8,790 nt of DNA from positions 1 to 8,790 of the forward strand of contig CAILMK010000072.1 of NCBI GenBank assembly GCA_903835275.1. The letters are read 5' to 3'. The stretch comes from an uncultured bacterium. Lineage in GTDB: Bacteria > Bacteroidota > Bacteroidia > CAILMK01. Every line of letters begins with the position of its first letter. The first letter of the stretch is position 1. The notes below the pieces were generated by a model. That model saw only the letters and a program-made list of their open reading frames with translations, searched no databases and was not told the origin of the DNA. The translations under genes were made by a program, and so were the position numbers. Shown one piece after another: positions 6,645 through 8,790 of the stretch.

Positions 6645-6980
6645 ATGAAGAAGATCCCACTTTCGCTGCTATTTTCACTCTTTACAATTTGCCTTGCTTT
6701 CGGACAAACCACAAATGGCAATCCGGATTTAATAAAGGGCAATATTGTTGTTCCTGATTTCAGGTTTACACTCGCTACTTATTCAAAGCTTACAGCATAT
6801 AATAATCAGGGGACAATTCACTGGGATAATTCCGTTACATGCAATACAAGGTTTTATTTTATACCGGAGGTAAAATCTAAAGTCGTTATTTATAAAAACA
6901 ATGAGAGTTCTGATATCGTCAAAGAATTGGAAAGGCGAAATTTGGTGAATTACAACAGGACTAAGGATTTGCTTCCATAA
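6645..6980 (+). CDS. Small exported protein of unknown function
   Basis: A 111-residue protein I do not recognise. ATG 6645 is chosen because it begins a textbook signal peptide (MKKIPLSLLFSLFTICLAFG, then Gln21); an in-frame ATG at 6615 would add ten residues ahead of it. The Cys in the signal has Ile just before it, so this is not a lipobox. The mature part of about 91 residues has one Cys, alternating hydrophobic and polar stretches suggesting beta strands (GNIVVPDFRFTLATY, TRFYFIP, KVVIYK), and a charged C-terminal helix (SSDIVKELERRNLVNYNR). No sorting domain or transmembrane segment is seen. It starts 46 bp after the nucleotidyltransferase gene, without a clear terminator between, so joint transcription is possible. 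A palindrome begins 13 bp after its stop. Coding status is supported by the signal peptide; function is unknown. Confidence 0.7.
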   Translation: MKKIPLSLLFSLFTICLAFGQTTNGNPDLIKGNIVVPDFRFTLATYSKLTAYNNQGTIHWDNSVTCNTRFYFIPEVKSKVVIYKNNESSDIVKELERRNLVNYNRTKDLLP

Positions 6981-6992
6981 ACTTAATCCATA

Positions 6993-7019
6993 GTCCGCCC
7001 GGATGAACTCCGTTCGGAC
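6993..7019. repeat. Nested palindrome after the small exported gene
   Basis: Outer arms GTCCG (6993-6997) and CGGAC (7015-7019) enclose inner arms CGGA (7000-7003) and TCCG (7009-7012), with a TGAAC loop and symmetric 2-nt internal loops (CC/TT). It is GC-rich compared with its surroundings. It could be a transcript 3'-end structure or a REP-like interspersed palindrome; no T-run follows directly, though CTTTTG occurs from 7031. Confidence 0.6.
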
Positions 7020-7061
7020 GGGGATTCCCACTTTTGTAGCTAAATCATTGCAATAAAAAGT

Positions 7062-7083
7062 ACGACCCCTATAGGGTCGTTTT
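7062..7083. terminator. Bidirectional terminator between convergent genes
   Basis: A perfect 7-bp stem, ACGACCC (7062-7068) with GGGTCGT (7074-7080), and a CTATA loop. On the plus strand TTT follows at once; on the minus strand ACTTTTTATT follows. It sits between the plus-strand exported gene ending at 6980 and the minus-strand nuclease-like gene ending at 7207, so it can end both transcripts. The minus-strand T-run is the stronger. Confidence 0.7.
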
Positions 7084-7141
7084 GAGGAGGTTTACGAACG
7101 TTTAGTATAAAGGTTTGATGCCTACAGCATTACTAAATTCG

Positions 7142-7173
7142 TATCAGCATATTCACACATTAGCAAATTATTC
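7142..7173 (-). repeat. Degenerate 8-bp tandem array, opposite orientation
   Basis: Reads TATCAGCA, TATTCACA, CATTAGCA, AATTATTC: four contiguous 8-bp units with a WATTAGCA-like consensus, the last decayed. It is the reverse-complement relative of the array at 6072-6103: TATCAGCA appears in both, and AATTAGCA / CATTAGCA are near matches. Confidence 0.65.
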
Positions 7174-7184
7174 CCTGAGCTCAC

Positions 7185-7205
7185 TTCGATATTCATTATT
7201 CAATA
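7185..7205. repeat. 7-bp tandem array (TTCNNTA), three units
   Basis: TTCGATA, TTCATTA and TTCAATA follow one another without a gap, and a decayed fourth unit (TTTATTT) runs into the stop codon of the minus-strand gene at 7207. All three share TTC at positions 1-3 and TA at positions 6-7. Confidence 0.55.
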
Positions 7206-7206
7206 T

Positions 7207-7647
7207 TTATTTAAGGGATTGAGGCAATACACTAATCGGGGAATACCCTTCCCCTTCCCTTTGGAAATATTCGTGCTTGATTCCATTTGTCAGCCACAGG
7301 TATTTGGATTTGAAACTTGCATTATAAATCCCGATCTGGAACACTGTTTTATGGTCTATGGCTATATGAGGAGCCTTGCATTCTACGAGTAATAAAGGAT
7401 TCATATCGGCATCCCAGACAAGGATATCGCAGCGTTTTTGAAGTTCGGAATACTTTCTTCCCGTCTCTACTTTGATGTGTACGGAACTGATATTTCGCTC
7501 TGTCAGCAGGAAATTAATGACATGCTGGCGCACCCATTCCTCCGGTTGCAAAACCACATACTTTTTACGAAGTACATCATAAATGTATAGCTTCCCGTCT
7601 TTTTGCTTTATTTTGCAGTCAAATACGGGGAGTTCAAGCTTTAGCAT
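7207..7647 (-). CDS. Stand-alone HsdR N-terminal-type PD-(D/E)XK nuclease-fold protein
   Basis: A 146-residue protein matching the type I restriction enzyme R-subunit N-terminal domain (HsdR_N family), with no helicase part. Asp74, then Glu89-Cys90-Lys91 in LLLVECKAP, form the PD-(D/E)XK core; Gln104 with Tyr108 (QIGIYN) fits the QxxxY element, and LTNGIKHEY follows. The N-terminal region (IYDVLRKKYVVLQPEEWVRQHVINFLL) is typical of the Bacteroidota version. Start: ATG at 7647. A longer frame from TTG 7668 would overlap a promoter-like box (TACCTTTG, 7673 to 7666), so I reject it. No hsdM or hsdS is in the window, so this is not a visible restriction system. It is divergent from holA with 35 bp between start codons, a neighbourhood I recall from other Bacteroidota. 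Whether it cuts DNA, and which DNA, is unknown. Confidence 0.88.
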   Translation of the reverse strand: MLKLELPVFDCKIKQKDGKLYIYDVLRKKYVVLQPEEWVRQHVINFLLTERNISSVHIKVETGRKYSELQKRCDILVWDADMNPLLLVECKAPHIAIDHKTVFQIGIYNASFKSKYLWLTNGIKHEYFQREGEGYSPISVLPQSLK

Positions 7648-7665
7648 AAATCCCTGATTCTGATA

Positions 7666-7673
7666 CAAAGGTA
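7666..7673 (-). promoter_or_regulatory. -7 promoter box for the HsdR_N-type gene
   Basis: On the minus strand this reads TACCTTTG, an exact match to the Bacteroidota TAnnTTTG element, 18 bp upstream of ATG 7647. No convincing -33 TTTG lies at the usual distance; that position falls inside the holA coding start. The box supports ATG 7647 over TTG 7668. Confidence 0.5.
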
Positions 7674-7682
7674 CATTTTTAC

Positions 7683-8675
7683 ATGCAAGCCGACTACTTA
7701 AAACTCATAGCATCCCTGAAGGCAAAGAAATTTGCCCCCCTGTATTTTCTGCACGGGGAGGAAAATTTCTTTATAGATGATATTGCCCAATACATTGAAG
7801 AAAATGCCCTGAGTGAGGGCGAAAAGGGCTTTAACCAGCAGATTCTGTATGGGAAAGACGTCGATGCTGCCACGATCAGGAATGCGGCTATGCGTTATCC
7901 CCTGATGAGCCAGTATCAGGTACTGATCGTAAAGGAGGCGCACCTGATCAAGAAATGGGACGATCTGGAGGCTTATTTTGAGAAGCCCGTAGAAAGTACC
8001 ATCCTGGTAATTTGCCATAAATTCGGCAAGCTGGATAAACGCATAAAGGCATATAAGGCACTTGAGAAGGGTTCGGGTGTTTTATTCGAATCCAAAAAAC
8101 TGGAAGAGAAAAAAGTCCCTGAATGGATACACCAATATCTGGAGGTCCGCAACAGGCAAATTAAAGCCCAGGCGGCAGATACACTCACAGAATATCTGGG
8201 TAATGATCTTGAGAAAATCGCCAATGCGCTGGATAAGATCATCACTACTGCCAGTGCAGAAAAACCTATAGACGAAAAGGACATTGAGCAGAACGTAGGC
8301 ATCAGCCGTGAGTATAATGTATTTGAATTGCAAAAGGCTCTTATCAGCAAGGATATGCCTGCTCTGAGTAAGATCATTCATTATATGAGTACGCATACCA
8401 AGGAAAATCCTTTTCCTATGATGATCGGCTATTTTTACGGATTCTTTTCCAAGGTAGCTGCAGTGCAAATAAAGCATTGTACTGCAAAAGACCTCGGCAT
8501 CAATGACTGGTTTTTCAAGGATTATCTGAAGGCATCCGCCGCATTTCCCGGCAAGGCGAAATATATTATGACAATGCTGCAGGAATATGATCTTCGTTTT
8601 AAAGGTGTAAATGATACCGGCACCGCAGAAGGCGACCTGATGAAGGAATTACTTTACAAGATTATTTATTCGTAA
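7683..8675 (+). CDS. holA: DNA polymerase III subunit delta
   Basis: A 330-residue protein, the usual size for the delta subunit of the clamp loader, which opens the beta sliding clamp and, with delta' and DnaX subunits, loads it on primed DNA at the replication fork in the cytoplasm. The N-terminal AAA+-like domain shows APLYFLHGEENFFIDDI (18-33), the family's degenerate nucleotide-fold start, then QYQVLIVKEAHLIKKW and STILVICHKFGKLDKR. Mid-protein, LGNDLEKIANALDKI (172-186) is the conserved 'G.DL..I..EL.K' element, with Ala in place of the common Glu. The C-terminal helical collar domain includes EYNVFELQKAL and ends with GDLMKELLYKIIYS. ATG 7683 is the first in frame and fits the family. 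The delta subunit has no ATPase of its own, and no complete Walker A is seen here either. It is an essential single-copy gene in other bacteria, so this marks core chromosome. Confidence 0.96.
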   Translation: MQADYLKLIASLKAKKFAPLYFLHGEENFFIDDIAQYIEENALSEGEKGFNQQILYGKDVDAATIRNAAMRYPLMSQYQVLIVKEAHLIKKWDDLEAYFEKPVESTILVICHKFGKLDKRIKAYKALEKGSGVLFESKKLEEKKVPEWIHQYLEVRNRQIKAQAADTLTEYLGNDLEKIANALDKIITTASAEKPIDEKDIEQNVGISREYNVFELQKALISKDMPALSKIIHYMSTHTKENPFPMMIGYFYGFFSKVAAVQIKHCTAKDLGINDWFFKDYLKASAAFPGKAKYIMTMLQEYDLRFKGVNDTGTAEGDLMKELLYKIIYS

Positions 8676-8714
8676 TACCTCACCCCGCTTCCGCGCGCCT
8701 GCCTGCGCTAGGAG

Positions 8715-8736
8715 GCCCTCTCCTTTAAGAGAGGGC
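8715..8736. terminator. Perfect palindrome after holA, possible terminator or repeat element
   Basis: GCCCTCTC (8715-8722) pairs perfectly with GAGAGGGC (8729-8736) around a CTTTAA loop. A T-rich stretch begins only about 11 bp later (8747-8764), which is far for a standard intrinsic terminator. With CCTCACCCC at 8679, it resembles the CTCACCCC...CCCTCTCC type of interspersed palindrome that I recall from many Bacteroidota genomes. Confidence 0.55.
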
Positions 8737-8765
8737 TGAACAATAACTTTTGTTTTATTTTTTTA

Positions 8766-8782
8766 ATCCCGCAACGCGGGAT
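8766..8782. repeat. Perfect 7-bp palindrome near the right edge
   Basis: ATCCCGC (8766-8772) and GCGGGAT (8776-8782) with an AAC loop, directly preceded by a T-rich run. The T-run is on the wrong side for a plus-strand terminator, and the minus strand continues into A-rich sequence, so the element is recorded as a structured palindrome only. Confidence 0.6.
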
Positions 8783-8790
8783 ATTCCCCC

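Noticed and set aside
6281..6980. Complete HEPN/MNT toxin-antitoxin pair
   Set aside because: The second gene encodes a signal peptide and has no HEPN RX4-6H motif.
7207..7647. Type I restriction-modification system
   Set aside because: Only the N-terminal nuclease-type domain is present; no helicase, methylase or specificity gene is nearby.
7648..7668. TTG start at 7668 for the HsdR_N-type gene
   Set aside because: It lies within the TACCTTTG promoter-like box; ATG 7647 fits the family's usual start.
8766..8782. Terminator for a gene beyond the right edge
   Set aside because: On the minus strand the hairpin is followed by A-rich, not T-rich, sequence.

Overview
The window looks like chromosomal DNA of a Bacteroidota bacterium, most likely near Chitinophagales/Sphingobacteriales. 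Supporting signs are a type IX secretion (T9SS) C-terminal sorting domain, surface proteins of the Bacteroidota 'tail fiber domain' type, start codons without Shine-Dalgarno sequences, TAnnTTTG-type promoter boxes, and a Bacteroidota-like DNA polymerase III delta subunit. The lineage call rests on recognising protein families, not on any database search.

Left region (1-6063, + strand): a tight operon of three exported-protein genes. Two large paralogous fibre-like proteins flank one small T9SS-sorted protein. The first fibre gene enters from the left edge and lacks its start. The second is complete (1052 aa). Each fibre has 46-residue repeats, then an array of about 17-residue NTTG-type repeats, a YadA-head-like segment, several modules each closed by a VGIG-type motif, and a C-terminal peptidase S74 intramolecular chaperone with the Ser-x4-Lys arrangement of known self-cleaving members, ending in a coiled coil. 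The genes are 5 and 7 bp apart, and a strong intrinsic terminator follows at 6128-6160.

Middle region (6061-7206): a small MNT-type nucleotidyltransferase gene (6281-6598) without the HEPN partner usually found beside it, then a small unrecognised exported protein (6645-6980). The intergenic DNA is rich in structure: two degenerate 8-bp tandem arrays in opposite orientation, a 7-bp tandem array, a nested palindrome and a bidirectional terminator.

Right region (7207-8790): a divergent pair of a stand-alone HsdR-N-type PD-(D/E)XK protein (minus strand) and holA (plus strand), separated by only 35 bp. The last 115 bp hold two perfect palindromes and a T-rich stretch, with no gene visible.

Functionally, the left operon probably builds trimeric self-processing surface or secreted fibres plus a T9SS cargo protein. 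The right end is housekeeping DNA replication. The most noteworthy item is the mosaic pair of S74 fibre genes around a T9SS gene; I see no clear evidence of a wholly new defence or mobile system.
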